Source of the DNA: Corynebacterium pygosceleis
GTDB taxonomy: Bacteria; Actinomycetota; Actinomycetes; Mycobacteriales; Mycobacteriaceae
Reading direction: 5' to 3'
Assembly: GCF_016595275.2 (NCBI RefSeq)
Contig: NZ_JAENIQ020000001.1
Location: forward strand, 248,001-312,000
Length of the DNA: 64,000 bases
Shown here: positions 39,670 through 48,922 of the stretch, piece after piece
How positions within the stretch are numbered: the first letter of the stretch is position 1
Layout: each line of letters begins with the position of its first letter
The notes under the pieces: model-generated
The model's database searches: none
What the model saw: only the letters and a program-made list of their open reading frames with translations
Told to the model about the DNA's origin: nothing
Translations under genes and position numbers: made by a program

Positions 39670-39822
39670 ATCCTCCACGTTTCTCCGGTACCGCCCTGAA
39701 AGGTGCGGTGTCATCCGGTAGATAGTTGACTGCATTGCCTCTTCCGACAAGCGGTGCGCATGATGGTGCACACCAACGTCTGACAATACGCGGAGCAGGA
39801 CTGGAGCGCAATTCCGGTGACG

Positions 39823-39860
39823 AAAAGGCCCGCCCCACGCACTGCGTGAAAGGGCGGGCC
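39823..39860 (-). terminator. Rho-independent terminator of the L,D-transpeptidase gene
   Basis: On the minus strand, GGCCCGCCC pairs with GGGCGGGCC (39852-39860 with 39827-39835), with an inner CACGCA/TGCGTG stem, followed by TTTT. It lies 24 bases past the stop codon. One of the clearest intrinsic terminators in the window. Confidence 0.8.
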
Positions 39861-39883
39861 CGGCGACCGGCGGAACTCGACGG

Positions 39884-40603
39884 TCAGTAGACGTAGACCA
39901 TGTCACCGACGCGGAGGGAATCGAAGAACGTGACGGCGTCGGCGTGGTTCAGGTGGATGCACCCGTGGGACCAGAGGTTCACGTCCCCCTGGTGGAAGGC
40001 GATGCCCGTGTGGGTGAAGTACACGGAATACGGCATCGGGGCGTTGTTGAACTCCCGGGAGATCTCATCCTTCACCTTGCGGTTGACGTAGTGAACACCC
40101 TTCGGGGTCTCCCAGCCGACGGCACCGGAGGACATCGGAACCGCACCATACGTCACTCTGCCGTTGTCCTGGAGCCAGGTCCGCTGGTTCGTCAGGTCGA
40201 TGCAGGCACGGGCGGCCGCGGGGCAGGATCCACGGTCGAACTCGGGCGCCGGCGCAGGCTCCGGTGCCGGCGGCGGGGCCATCCGGGCGGCTTCCTCAGC
40301 GCTGCGCTGCGCGATGAGACCGGGGAAGAACAGGTCCACGGCACCGTCGGTGGCGGCCTTCACCCCGTCCCCTATGACGGGCGGCAGACCGTTGCTCCGC
40401 TGGTGGATGTCGTTCCTGAGGTTCCACGCATCATCGTTGAGGTCACTGGAACCACTGGAACCGACCGAGGATCCCACGGCGGGAGCGGCGTTCGCACCCA
40501 CCGGTGAGAGCACGAACACGAAGGTCAACGCGACGGAAGCGACGATCAGGAAGCGACGCAGGGCCGACGTGGTCGCGGAGGAAATGGTGCGAACTTGGTA
40601 CAT
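39884..40603 (-). CDS. Secreted L,D-transpeptidase (YkuD family)
   Basis: 239 residues from ATG 40603. The signal peptide covers residues 16-40 ([22 protein letters not shown]). A linker (40-125, including a Pro/Glu stretch) leads to the YkuD domain (130-239). The catalytic motif is SHGCIHL, with Cys215 and His213 preceded by H198/H204. The residue after the motif's hydrophobic position is His where most families have Arg (SHGC-hydrophobic-R). Expected to form 3-3 cross-links in peptidoglycan or anchor proteins. Lies between map and infA, with its own terminator. Confidence 0.9.
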   Translation of the reverse strand: MYQVRTISSATTSALRRFLIVASVALTFVFVLSPVGANAAPAVGSSVGSSGSSDLNDDAWNLRNDIHQRSNGLPPVIGDGVKAATDGAVDLFFPGLIAQRSAEEAARMAPPPAPEPAPAPEFDRGSCPAAARACIDLTNQRTWLQDNGRVTYGAVPMSSGAVGWETPKGVHYVNRKVKDEISREFNNAPMPYSVYFTHTGIAFHQGDVNLWSHGCIHLNHADAVTFFDSLRVGDMVYVY

Positions 40604-40668
40604 GGGACACAATCCTAGTCGTTGACCGCGGGAACACGGAACTTCCGCGGGGGAAATCTCCTGTCTTT

Positions 40669-41463
40669 TCAGTGTCGGGGGGTCAGGATCCGGGGGCCGG
40701 ACGCGGTCGCCGCGACGGTGTGTTCCCAGTGACTGGCGCGCGACCCGTCGAGGGTGACCACGGTCCAGTCGTCCTCGAGCACGGCTGAATCAGGTGTACC
40801 GGTCGCGAGCATGGGCTCGATGGCCAGAACGCTGCCCTCGCCGATGACCGGTCCCCGGCCCGGCTTGCCCTCGTTGGCCAGGAACGGGTCCTCGTGCATC
40901 TCCCGGCCGATTCCGTGGCCTCCGTAACCGTCGACGATGTGGAGGCTGACACCGAACTTCGTGGCGGCACGGGCGGTCGCCTCACCGAGAGCGTGGGAGA
41001 CGTCCGTCAGCCGGTTTCCCGGGATCATGGCCTTCATCCCTTCCGCGAGCACCCACTCGGTCGCCTTGTTGAGGCGCTCCGACTCGTCATCGAGGTCACC
41101 GATCCCGAAGGTCCAGGCTGAGTCCCCGACCCATCCGTCGAGGGTCGCCCCGCAGTCGATGGAGACCAGGTCGCCCGGCCGCAGAACCGTCTCGGCGTTC
41201 GGGATTCCGTGGACGATGACGTCGTTGACGGAGGAGCAGATCGACCCGGGGAATCCGTGGTACCCCAGGAACGTAGGGACGGCGCCGTTGTCCCGGATGG
41301 TCTGTTCCGCCACGGCGTCCAGTTCGAGGGTGCTCACGCCCGGTGCCGCCGCCGCCCGGACCGCCTGCAGTGCCCTGCCGACGATCTCCCCGGCGGCCTG
41401 CATGGCATCGAGTTCTCCCGGGGTACGGACGGGCATGGTGCGGTGACGTTTACGGAAGGCCAT
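40669..41463 (-). CDS. map: Type I methionine aminopeptidase
   Basis: 264 residues. All five metal ligands are visible: D103, D114, H183, E216 and E247, within [35 protein letters not shown] and WEHTV. Removes N-terminal Met. N-terminus [21 protein letters not shown] lacks the zinc-finger or SH3-binding extension of some actinobacterial MetAPs. Downstream of adk, separated by a very strong hairpin. Confidence 0.96.
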   Translation of the reverse strand: MAFRKRHRTMPVRTPGELDAMQAAGEIVGRALQAVRAAAAPGVSTLELDAVAEQTIRDNGAVPTFLGYHGFPGSICSSVNDVIVHGIPNAETVLRPGDLVSIDCGATLDGWVGDSAWTFGIGDLDDESERLNKATEWVLAEGMKAMIPGNRLTDVSHALGEATARAATKFGVSLHIVDGYGGHGIGREMHEDPFLANEGKPGRGPVIGEGSVLAIEPMLATGTPDSAVLEDDWTVVTLDGSRASHWEHTVAATASGPRILTPRH

Positions 41464-41536
41464 TGTCTGTGTGCTCCTGGGTGCGTGTGTGGGGAAGGTG
41501 GTGAAACGTGTGACTCGGTGTTCGGGCCGGGAAACA

Positions 41537-41574
41537 CCGGAGGACCGGACCGCTTGAGCGGTCCGGTCCTCCGG
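41537..41574 (-). terminator. Perfect 18-bp stem-loop between adk and map
   Basis: CCGGAGGACCGGACCGCT (41537-41554) pairs perfectly with 41557-41574 around a 2-base loop. Located 46 bases past the adk stop. No T-run follows on the minus strand. Could terminate secY-adk, attenuate map, or mark RNA processing. Confidence 0.6.
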
Positions 41575-41620
41575 CTCCCGGGTGTCGTCCGCGCGGGGAC
41601 GACGACCGGGGCAGCCCCGG

Positions 41621-42166
41621 CTACTTCTTCAGGGCCGCCATGGTGCGCTCGTTGATCTCCTCGACGGAGCCCTCGGCCTCGATCAGGATGATCACGTCGG
41701 CGTAGTGGTCGATCAGGGGTGCGGTCTCATCTCGGTAGACGCCCAACCGTGTCCGGATGGTGTCTTCGTTGTCGTCCGCGCGACCACGGGCGAGCATCCG
41801 CTCCACGACGACATCCTCGGCGACCTTGAACTGCACGACACCGTCGAGACCGTGACCGGACTTCTCGAGCATGCCCGCCAGGAGTTCCGCCTGTTCGACC
41901 GTGCGGGGGAACCCGTCGAGAAGGAAACCGTCGGCCGCATCGTCCTCCGCGAGCCGGGACTCGACCATCCGTGCCGTGACATCCGTGGGGACGAGCTTGC
42001 CGGCGTCCATGTAACTCTTCGCTTCGAGTCCGAGCGGAGTTCCCTCGCCGATGTTGGCGCGGAACAGGTCGCCGGTGGAGATGTGCGGTACACCGAGCTT
42101 CTCGGACAGAATGGCGGCCTGTGTGCCCTTGCCCGCACCGGGGGGACCGAGGAGAACGAGTCTCAT
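41621..42166 (-). CDS. adk: Adenylate kinase
   Basis: 181 residues, the short-LID form typical of actinobacteria. P-loop [11 protein letters not shown] (7-17), [11 protein letters not shown] and the Arg-bearing CORE segments are intact. Interconverts AMP+ATP and 2 ADP. The ATG overlaps the secY stop (ATGA), so it is coupled to secY. Confidence 0.97.
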   Translation of the reverse strand: MRLVLLGPPGAGKGTQAAILSEKLGVPHISTGDLFRANIGEGTPLGLEAKSYMDAGKLVPTDVTARMVESRLAEDDAADGFLLDGFPRTVEQAELLAGMLEKSGHGLDGVVQFKVAEDVVVERMLARGRADDNEDTIRTRLGVYRDETAPLIDHYADVIILIEAEGSVEEINERTMAALKK

Positions 42167-43482
42167 TTGAGGAATCCTTCGTAGTTGGACTGCAACAGCT
42201 GGCTTTCGATCTGCTTCACCGTGGTCAGGGCGACCGACACGAGAATCAGGATCGCGGTGCCACCGAACGGGGTGGAACCGGACGAGGTACCGACCCCCAG
42301 ATCGAGCATGAGGTTCGGCAACACGGCGATGATACCGAGGTAGAAGGCACCCACGAAGAGGAGCCTGTTCATGACGTAACCGAGGTACTCGGCGGTGGGC
42401 CGGCCGGGACGGATACCCGGGATGAAGCCACCGTACTTCTTCATGTTGTCGGCCTGCTCATTCGGGTCGTACTGGACCGACACGTAGAAGTAGCTGAAGA
42501 AGATGATCATGGTGAAGTACAGGACGATGTACTGCCATGATGACGGGGTCTGGAGGTACTGGATGACGTTGTTCTGCCACCAGTTGTCCGGGGAGACGGT
42601 ACCGCCCGAGTTGATGATCTGGGTGATCAGGACCGGAACGTAGATGATCGAGGACGCGAAGATCACCGGGATGACGCCACCCTGGTTGACCTTCAACGGG
42701 AGATAGGTCGAGGTTCCGCCGTACTGACGACGTCCGACCATGCGTTTCGCGTACTGGACCGGGATCCGGCGCTGCCCCTGCTCGATGAACACGACGCCGA
42801 CCACGAGGATCAGGACCGCGATGAGCACGAGGGTGAACACGAGCCCACCGGAGCTGGCGAGGATACCGGCACCGTCCGTCGGCAGACGCGTCGCGATACC
42901 CGCGAAGATGAGCAGCGACATGCCGTTTCCGATGCCACGCTCGGTCATCAGTTCACCGAGCCACATGAGCAGCACGGCCCCCGAGGTCATGACGAAGACG
43001 AGCAGCAGGAGATCGAAGATCGTGCGGTCCGGCATGAGCACCTCGAAACCGGAGCCCAGCAACTGTCCGCGGTCCGCCAGTGCGACGATGCCCGCGGACT
43101 GGAGCAGCGCCAGCGCGACGGTGAGGTAACGGGTGTACTGCGTCATCTTCGCCTGACCGGACTGCCCCTCCTTCTTCAGCTCCTCGAAGTGCGGGATGAC
43201 GACCGTGAGCAGCTGCGTGATGATCGACGCGGTGATGTACGGCATGATGCCCACAGCGAAGATACTCAGCTGCAGCAGCGCGCCACCGGAGAACAGGTTG
43301 ATCAGCGAGTAGACGCTGGACTGATCCTGGGTGAGATCACGCAACCGACCCGCGATCGCGCCGTAGTTGACGCCCGGGGACGGGATCTGGGCACCGATAC
43401 GGTACAAGATGATCATCGCAATGGTGAACAAGATCTTCTTGCGTAGATCAGCGTCCTTGAATGCCGAGACGATGGCGGACAC
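42163..43482 (-). CDS. secY: Preprotein translocase subunit SecY
   Basis: 439 residues from GTG 43482 with AGGAGG five bases upstream. Ten membrane helices. [53 protein letters not shown], and [12 protein letters not shown] are signatures. Forms the protein-conducting channel with SecE and SecG. Normally follows rplO directly in the spc operon; here an 8-kb island intervenes. Confidence 0.97.
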   Translation of the reverse strand: MSAIVSAFKDADLRKKILFTIAMIILYRIGAQIPSPGVNYGAIAGRLRDLTQDQSSVYSLINLFSGGALLQLSIFAVGIMPYITASIITQLLTVVIPHFEELKKEGQSGQAKMTQYTRYLTVALALLQSAGIVALADRGQLLGSGFEVLMPDRTIFDLLLLVFVMTSGAVLLMWLGELMTERGIGNGMSLLIFAGIATRLPTDGAGILASSGGLVFTLVLIAVLILVVGVVFIEQGQRRIPVQYAKRMVGRRQYGGTSTYLPLKVNQGGVIPVIFASSIIYVPVLITQIINSGGTVSPDNWWQNNVIQYLQTPSSWQYIVLYFTMIIFFSYFYVSVQYDPNEQADNMKKYGGFIPGIRPGRPTAEYLGYVMNRLLFVGAFYLGIIAVLPNLMLDLGVGTSSGSTPFGGTAILILVSVALTTVKQIESQLLQSNYEGFLK

Positions 43483-43860
43483 ATATCCTCCTGCTGGCTC
43501 CCCCGCCGCAGAAAAGCCCTTTGAGGGACTTCGGCCCGCCATCGGGCCCGCGGTTTCATGGAGAAGGTGACGGTAATTGAGACTCTTCTTCGATGCGCAC
43601 CGTCAGACCCGGCAACCGCTGGCGGGCGGGTCGGTCAGTGGCACAGAAGTTGTACGACTACGTAACCCTACCAGCCGAGGGCCCCGCGCACACATGTAGG
43701 GGTTGTGCGGAGGCCCGCCGAATACCCCGGCCCAGCATTGTTGCTGTGCGAGAAGACATCCCGCATCCCCCCGGTCGATCCCCGTCCACTTCACCCGGGG
43801 TCCGGCCACCCGTTTCACCGGGCCTCCAGTGGTCCACTTAACCCGTCCGGGTGCTCCCGG
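43483..43860. other. 378-base intergenic region upstream of secY
   Basis: Holds the promoter that secY needs once separated from the spc operon; TAGGGT on the minus strand (43670-43665) is a possible -10. An imperfect hairpin with outer arms CCACT (43786-43790) and AGTGG (43828-43832) may terminate the TauE gene. No gene seen. Confidence 0.45.
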
Positions 43861-44664
43861 TCAGGACGCGACCAGGGTGTGCCCGAGAGTCGCGGCCCCC
43901 ATGCAGAAAAGCAGCAGTGAGAACAGAAGCGTCAGTGTCGACGGCCGCGCCCTCTCCGACAGTGGTCCGCCGAGCATCCCACCCAGCGTGGACCCCGCCG
44001 TGAAGAGCAGGACAACCGGCCAGTCGACCTCGAATGTCCCCCTCACGGCCCCCGTCAGTATGGAGACACCCGCCGCAATGACCATCACCAGCAGTGACGT
44101 CGCAGCCGCCTCGCGGACGGTGAAACGCATGAACAGGATGAGCACGGGCACGACCGCGAACCCTCCCCCGACACCGAACAGCCCGGTCAGCAGTCCGGTC
44201 AGCACAGCCGCACCCGCGATCAGGACCGGTGCCCGCGGACCAGACGGCTCCGGCACGACACCGGCCCCGCCACCACCACCTGCGTTTTCCTTCCGACGTT
44301 GCCGGATCGCGTCACGGGCCATCATCGCCGCCACACCGAGCAGCAGCACGGAGAAGAGGAGGAACAGCAGCCTTCCGTCGATCCGTTCGTTGACGAGTCT
44401 GCCGCCGACCGCACCGAGACAGCTCATCGAAGCGAAGACCACGCCGTCACGCCACCTGACGTGGCCGGTCCTGGCCTTCCCCGGGAGCGTGAGGAGAGCC
44501 GTCACGGCGACGATGACGAGCGAACCGTTGGTGGCCGCATGCTCAGTCTGTCCGAGAAGATAGGTGAGGACCGGTACCGAGATGATCCCTCCACCTGCAC
44601 CCAGCGCACCGATGACGGCTCCCACGAGAACACCGATCCCGACGGCCGCGATCAGATCAGACAT
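43861..44664 (-). CDS. TauE/SafE-family anion (sulfite/sulfate) exporter
   Basis: 267 residues with about eight membrane segments in two pseudo-repeats. Each begins with the family's glycine motif: GALGAGGGIISVPVL near residue 20 and GLFGVGGGFAVVPVL near 163. A Gly-rich cytoplasmic loop (NAGGGGGAG) joins the halves. Family members export sulfite, sulfoacetate or other organosulfur anions. It starts four bases after the stop of the sulfatase-maturase gene, so it is the last gene of the sulfatase operon, and export of released sulfate or sulfite is the natural inference. Confidence 0.88.
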   Translation of the reverse strand: MSDLIAAVGIGVLVGAVIGALGAGGGIISVPVLTYLLGQTEHAATNGSLVIVAVTALLTLPGKARTGHVRWRDGVVFASMSCLGAVGGRLVNERIDGRLLFLLFSVLLLGVAAMMARDAIRQRRKENAGGGGGAGVVPEPSGPRAPVLIAGAAVLTGLLTGLFGVGGGFAVVPVLILFMRFTVREAAATSLLVMVIAAGVSILTGAVRGTFEVDWPVVLLFTAGSTLGGMLGGPLSERARPSTLTLLFSLLLFCMGAATLGHTLVAS

Positions 44665-44668
44665 CAGT

Positions 44669-45955
44669 TCAGCTCCTCACCGTCGGGCGGAGGGAGTTCC
44701 GCACCTGATCGTCCATGATCGCATCCGCGCTACGTCCGGAGCGCACCAGGCGTGCCATGGCGACCAGATCACCACGAATGTGGGAGTAGAAGTGGTAGTA
44801 CCCGGCGCACAGGAAGTTCTGGCCGGGTTCCCCGTCCGACGATTCCACGAACCGGTCCTTCGGACATCCGCCGTTGCAGAAGCGGAGGACCGGACAGCGC
44901 CGGCACTGAGCGGTGAGTTGGGCCGACTTCTTCAGTGCGAAACTTCTCATGCGGGGAGTCCGTGCGAGTTCCGCGAAAGAATTCTCGGACACGTTTCCGA
45001 GAAGCCAGTCAGGTTCCACCCAATGGTCACACGCGTACACGTCACCGTTGAATTCCATCGCGAAGTTGTTTCCGCATTCCGGGGCGTGGACACACACCGA
45101 ATGAATACCGAAGAGAGCGGACAGGGCCGCGTCGAAGTCCTGTACGAACACCTGCCCGACATCCCGTGACCGCCAGATGTCGAAGATCTTCGAAAGGAAC
45201 CGCCCGTACGCCGCCGGATCAACCGTGCGGGAGGTGACCGCGTCACCGTTCTGCTGGTACAGCAGCCGCTCACCCCGGTCGGTGCGCCATCCGGCTTCCG
45301 CGATCGGGAGATCGACCCGTTCGACCCGTTCCACGATCGGGATGAACTGCATGAACGTCGCACCGAGTTCGTCCCTGAAGTAGGTGTAGACACGTTCCGG
45401 ATGATCCTGGTTGGCGTGGTGGACGGTACAGAGGATGTTCGTCCGGACCCCGGCGTCCCGGAGAAACCCGTACCCACGTATCACCTGACGGTGGGTGCCC
45501 CGACCCGCTTTGTTCACCCGGTAGGCGTCGTGCAGTTCCTCCGGTCCGTCAACGGAGACCCCCACCAGGAAGTCCTGCTCGGCGAGGAAGCCCGCCCATT
45601 CCTCATCTATGAGTGTCGCGTTCGTCTGGAGCGCGTGTGTCACAATCTGCCCGGGACGGGCGTAGCCGGCACACAGACGAACAGCCTCCCGGAAGAAATC
45701 CAGACCGCGCATCGTCGGTTCCCCACCCTGCCAGAGCATGGTCACCTCACCGTCCGGCTGGGCTGCGAGGTACTCCGATACATAGGTCTCCAGACCATCA
45801 GCCGGCATCTGCTGCCGCTTGGCGTCGTAGAGAAGTTCCTTCGACAGGAAGAAGCAGTAGGAGCAGTCGAGGTTACAGGCCGCCCCGGTCGGTTTCGCGA
45901 CAACCGAGAACGGCAGTTGCCTGCGGACCAGTGGTCGTGTGTCGTCGGTGCTCAA
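44669..45955 (-). CDS. Anaerobic sulfatase-maturating radical SAM enzyme (anSME)
   Basis: 428 residues from TTG 45955 with AGAGGA seven bases upstream. The radical SAM cluster is C27-x3-C31-x2-C34 in GAACNLDCSYCFF. A C-terminal SPASM domain carries cysteines in CVHAPECGNNFAME, DHWV, CRRCPVLRFCNGGCPKDR and FLCAGY, for two more Fe-S clusters. It oxidises a Cys or Ser in the sulfatase active site to formylglycine. The nearby sulfatase has the Cys-type motif, so it is the obvious client. The Fe-S chemistry implies function at low oxygen or with protection. Confidence 0.93.
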   Translation of the reverse strand: MSTDDTRPLVRRQLPFSVVAKPTGAACNLDCSYCFFLSKELLYDAKRQQMPADGLETYVSEYLAAQPDGEVTMLWQGGEPTMRGLDFFREAVRLCAGYARPGQIVTHALQTNATLIDEEWAGFLAEQDFLVGVSVDGPEELHDAYRVNKAGRGTHRQVIRGYGFLRDAGVRTNILCTVHHANQDHPERVYTYFRDELGATFMQFIPIVERVERVDLPIAEAGWRTDRGERLLYQQNGDAVTSRTVDPAAYGRFLSKIFDIWRSRDVGQVFVQDFDAALSALFGIHSVCVHAPECGNNFAMEFNGDVYACDHWVEPDWLLGNVSENSFAELARTPRMRSFALKKSAQLTAQCRRCPVLRFCNGGCPKDRFVESSDGEPGQNFLCAGYYHFYSHIRGDLVAMARLVRSGRSADAIMDDQVRNSLRPTVRS

Positions 45956-46025
45956 AGTCCGGTCCTCTCCCAGATGTTAGGACGGGTCGACAGATGTCGT
46001 GTGCCCGGGAATTGATTGATCAGAA

Positions 46026-47327
46026 TCAGTCTTCTCGCCCGAATTCTCTGGAGCGGGCGTAGAGGGCGGCCCTTTCCTCCCGCTCCATTTTCAACCGTTG
46101 TGCGGTGAGGTAGCGCTCGGCCGCCAGAATCGCTCCTCTCGCACTGCCCATTTCCTCCAGTAACGCGGGAACGGCATCGAGGTTGTCGTGGAGTCCCGGT
46201 ATGAGGTGGGACGGTAAGTTACGTTTCACTTCATCGACGAAGCCGGGAACGTGCTCGGGTACCTCTCCGGAGAGTATGAGTAGTTCGGGGTCGAGGAGAA
46301 GAACCGCAGTTGACAGAGCGAAGGCAACGGCGTCTGCGGCTCTTCCGACGCACTCGACGGCGGCCGGGTCCCCTGACTGAACCGATTCCCTCAGGTCACC
46401 GATCGTCCGGTGTCCGCTCAACCGGAGAATCGCGGGGACCGAGGCGACGGTCTCCAGACAACCGGTTTTTCCGCAGTGACACTCTGATTCCCCGCCCGGA
46501 ACCCTCACATGACCGAGCTCTCCGGCAATGCCGTGGGCCCCGACCGTGACTTCGGAATCGACGACGGAGCAGGCGACTATTCCGCCGGAGATCCTCACGT
46601 ATATCTGTAGCCCCACATTCTTTCCGGCTCCCCACCGTGCTTCTCCGAGCGCAGCCATTCGAACGGTGTTGTCCACCATGATGGGGGCGTCGAACCGGTC
46701 ATGGATCGTCGACTCCAGGAGGGTGACCGGAACCGGTTTACAGTCGTCCGCGTCCCGGCCGTCCAGGGGCGGCCCCTGCAGGATAGGAAGCGGGATCCCG
46801 ACCCCTATATGGGAAAGGCAGCCTATGATCCCGTCCACGGCGTGCAGTTCCTCAGACAGTCGCCGGACGAGCTCGCCGAGGACCTCGGTCCAGCCGCGGT
46901 GCGTACCGTCGACCCTGGATTCCGCTACCACGTCACCGACCCGGTTGACCGCCAACGCCACTCCCCTGGTCCGGGAGATGTCGATTCCGATGGCCCAGAC
47001 CACGTCATTGTTCAGCGCGAAGTAGGCCACCGGACGCCCCCTGCCGGATGGGGCGGCATATGTGAGACCCACGTAATTTCCCTCGATCAGCTCGTTGAGG
47101 GCACGACCGAGCGTCGTACGGGACACACCGAGCTCCGAGCACAACTGCTGCCTGGTACGTTGCCCCTCCTCGAGGACTGCCACGATCCCGGAGACCAACG
47201 TTCCACCCGGACGGACCGCATCTAGATCATTCATTTCTCCCCCAGGCTCGGTGGTGCGGCCACCGCCGCGGGCCGGACGGTCCTGTTGCGGCGGTGGCGG
47301 AACAATGACTCGGACCCCCTCACTCAC
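46026..47327 (-). CDS. ROK-family transcriptional repressor (NagC/XylR-like)
   Basis: Up to 433 residues. N-terminal winged helix-turn-helix (RTRQQLCSELGVSRTTLGRALNELIEG) followed by a ROK sugar-binding domain with GVGIPLPI, MVDNTVRMAALGEARWG, ISGGI, and the zinc motif CHCGKTGCLE. GTG 47327 overlaps the sulfatase stop (GTGA), implying coupling; ATG 47234 (MNDLDAVRPGG) would remove a Pro/Gly-rich leader of 31 residues and is equally possible. Expected to sense a sugar or sugar phosphate and repress the surrounding genes. Confidence 0.9.
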   Translation of the reverse strand: MSEGVRVIVPPPPQQDRPARGGGRTTEPGGEMNDLDAVRPGGTLVSGIVAVLEEGQRTRQQLCSELGVSRTTLGRALNELIEGNYVGLTYAAPSGRGRPVAYFALNNDVVWAIGIDISRTRGVALAVNRVGDVVAESRVDGTHRGWTEVLGELVRRLSEELHAVDGIIGCLSHIGVGIPLPILQGPPLDGRDADDCKPVPVTLLESTIHDRFDAPIMVDNTVRMAALGEARWGAGKNVGLQIYVRISGGIVACSVVDSEVTVGAHGIAGELGHVRVPGGESECHCGKTGCLETVASVPAILRLSGHRTIGDLRESVQSGDPAAVECVGRAADAVAFALSTAVLLLDPELLILSGEVPEHVPGFVDEVKRNLPSHLIPGLHDNLDAVPALLEEMGSARGAILAAERYLTAQRLKMEREERAALYARSREFGRED

Positions 47328-48850
47328 GTGGACTTGTCGTCATCTCCGACATTGTCCCAGTCCGACTTTGACGTCCCTCCGAGCGGCACATCATAGTCGA
47401 TCATCGCGTTCATCCATTTGGCGAATGCTTCATCGCCCCGGTCGAGGAGCTGACGCCTCAGGTTCTTCGCGAGATCGCTGCGGATGTCGGCGTAGGTCGG
47501 GGCATCGTAGACATTGTTCATCTCCCAGGGATCACAACGGAGGTCATAGAGTTCGTTGATCCCCTCATGAGAGATGATGAGCTTGAAGTCTCTCGTCCGG
47601 AGCATCCGCTGCTGCAACGGGAAGTGGTGCCCGTGGAACTCGCAGACGATGTCCTCACGCCAGTCGTCGACGGCGGCGTCATCTCCGCGGGTGAGGTCGA
47701 CGATCGAACGTCCGTCCTCCGCGAGTCCCGGATCATGGCCCGCGATATCGAGCACCGTGGCCGGAAGATCCAGTAGCGAGACGAATTCGTCACACGAACC
47801 GACCGTTGACACTCCGGGTATCTTCGCGATGAACGGCACCTTGTAGATATCGTCGTACATGGCGGGTCCTTTGTCGTTCAGACGGTGAGAACCGGTGAAT
47901 TCGCCGTGATCCGCCGTGAAGAACACGGCGGTGTCGTCGAGAATACCGAGGTCACGGGCCGCATCCATGATTCGGCCGATCTCGAAGTCGATCATCGCTA
48001 TGTAGCCCCAGTAGACCGCGATCAGTTTCTTCCATTCATCCACACTGAATGACGAGGTCGACCAGTATGTCGCATAGTTGGACTGCACCTGGGGTTTCCC
48101 GACCAGTGTGTCACCGAAACTCGGGGGCAGGGTGACCAGTTCGGGGTCGATGAGATCGAACCATTCGTCCGGTATGAAATACGGGAGATGCGGACCGAAG
48201 AAGTGGATGTCCAGCGAGAAGGGCTTTCCCTCCTCCTTCCATTCCTTCGCGTACTCCTTCATCCGGGCGATGGCCCTGTCTGCGAGGAACCGTTCGAAGG
48301 TGGCTTCCTCCGGCTGTTCCAGCCTCGCCGCGATGACGTGTCCGGGACGTCCTCCGGGCAGTACCCCCTGCCGGAAGTCATGCGCCTTGACCGGGGGAAG
48401 ACCATTGTCCTCGAGCCACCGGACATATTCTTCGTGGGCGACGGGGTTGATCGCGCCGAAGAATGAATCATCGTCCATACCGAACTCGTCCGGTGGCCGA
48501 TTGCCCACATGGTACTTTCCGACGAGCCCGACGTTGTATCCGTTGTCCCTGAGATGCTGCGTGTAGGTCCACTCACCGGGACGGAAGTCGCACTGGTAGG
48601 CGATGTTCCATTCGGGGTTCGCCACCACCTGGTGTTTCAGCGGAATCTTACCCGTCAGCAGTGAGGCCCTCGCCGGGGTACAGATCGCCGTGGGGGTGTA
48701 GCAGTTGTTGAACGCGAACCCGTCCTCCCCGAGGGCGTCAAGGTTGGGGGTGTGGGCGTGCGGGTTTCCGAGACAACCGATCGTGTCCACACGGTGCTGA
48801 TCCGTCATGATGACGATCACGTTGCGCACATTCTCCGGAATTTCACTCAT
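47324..48850 (-). CDS. Cytoplasmic cysteine-type sulfatase (arylsulfatase/choline-sulfatase-like, S1 family)
   Basis: 508 residues from ATG 48850. The active-site motif is C57-T-P-A-R in TAICTPARASLLTG, the substrate for formylglycine formation. Metal ligands lie in IMTDQHR near residue 17 and FFTADHGEFTGSH. The C-terminal YDLRCDPWEMNNVY is an S1-sulfatase hallmark. There is no signal peptide, so it acts inside the cell on an imported sulfate ester. Between the MFS transporter (72-base gap) and the ROK repressor (overlap). The substrate cannot be read from sequence. Confidence 0.92.
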   Translation of the reverse strand: MSEIPENVRNVIVIMTDQHRVDTIGCLGNPHAHTPNLDALGEDGFAFNNCYTPTAICTPARASLLTGKIPLKHQVVANPEWNIAYQCDFRPGEWTYTQHLRDNGYNVGLVGKYHVGNRPPDEFGMDDDSFFGAINPVAHEEYVRWLEDNGLPPVKAHDFRQGVLPGGRPGHVIAARLEQPEEATFERFLADRAIARMKEYAKEWKEEGKPFSLDIHFFGPHLPYFIPDEWFDLIDPELVTLPPSFGDTLVGKPQVQSNYATYWSTSSFSVDEWKKLIAVYWGYIAMIDFEIGRIMDAARDLGILDDTAVFFTADHGEFTGSHRLNDKGPAMYDDIYKVPFIAKIPGVSTVGSCDEFVSLLDLPATVLDIAGHDPGLAEDGRSIVDLTRGDDAAVDDWREDIVCEFHGHHFPLQQRMLRTRDFKLIISHEGINELYDLRCDPWEMNNVYDAPTYADIRSDLAKNLRRQLLDRGDEAFAKWMNAMIDYDVPLGGTSKSDWDNVGDDDKST

Positions 48851-48922
48851 GGCAGACAATCTCTTTTCTGATTCTTTTCCTGTACCGGCCTTGACCGACC
48901 GCTGCGTTCCCGGTGTCGTCGA

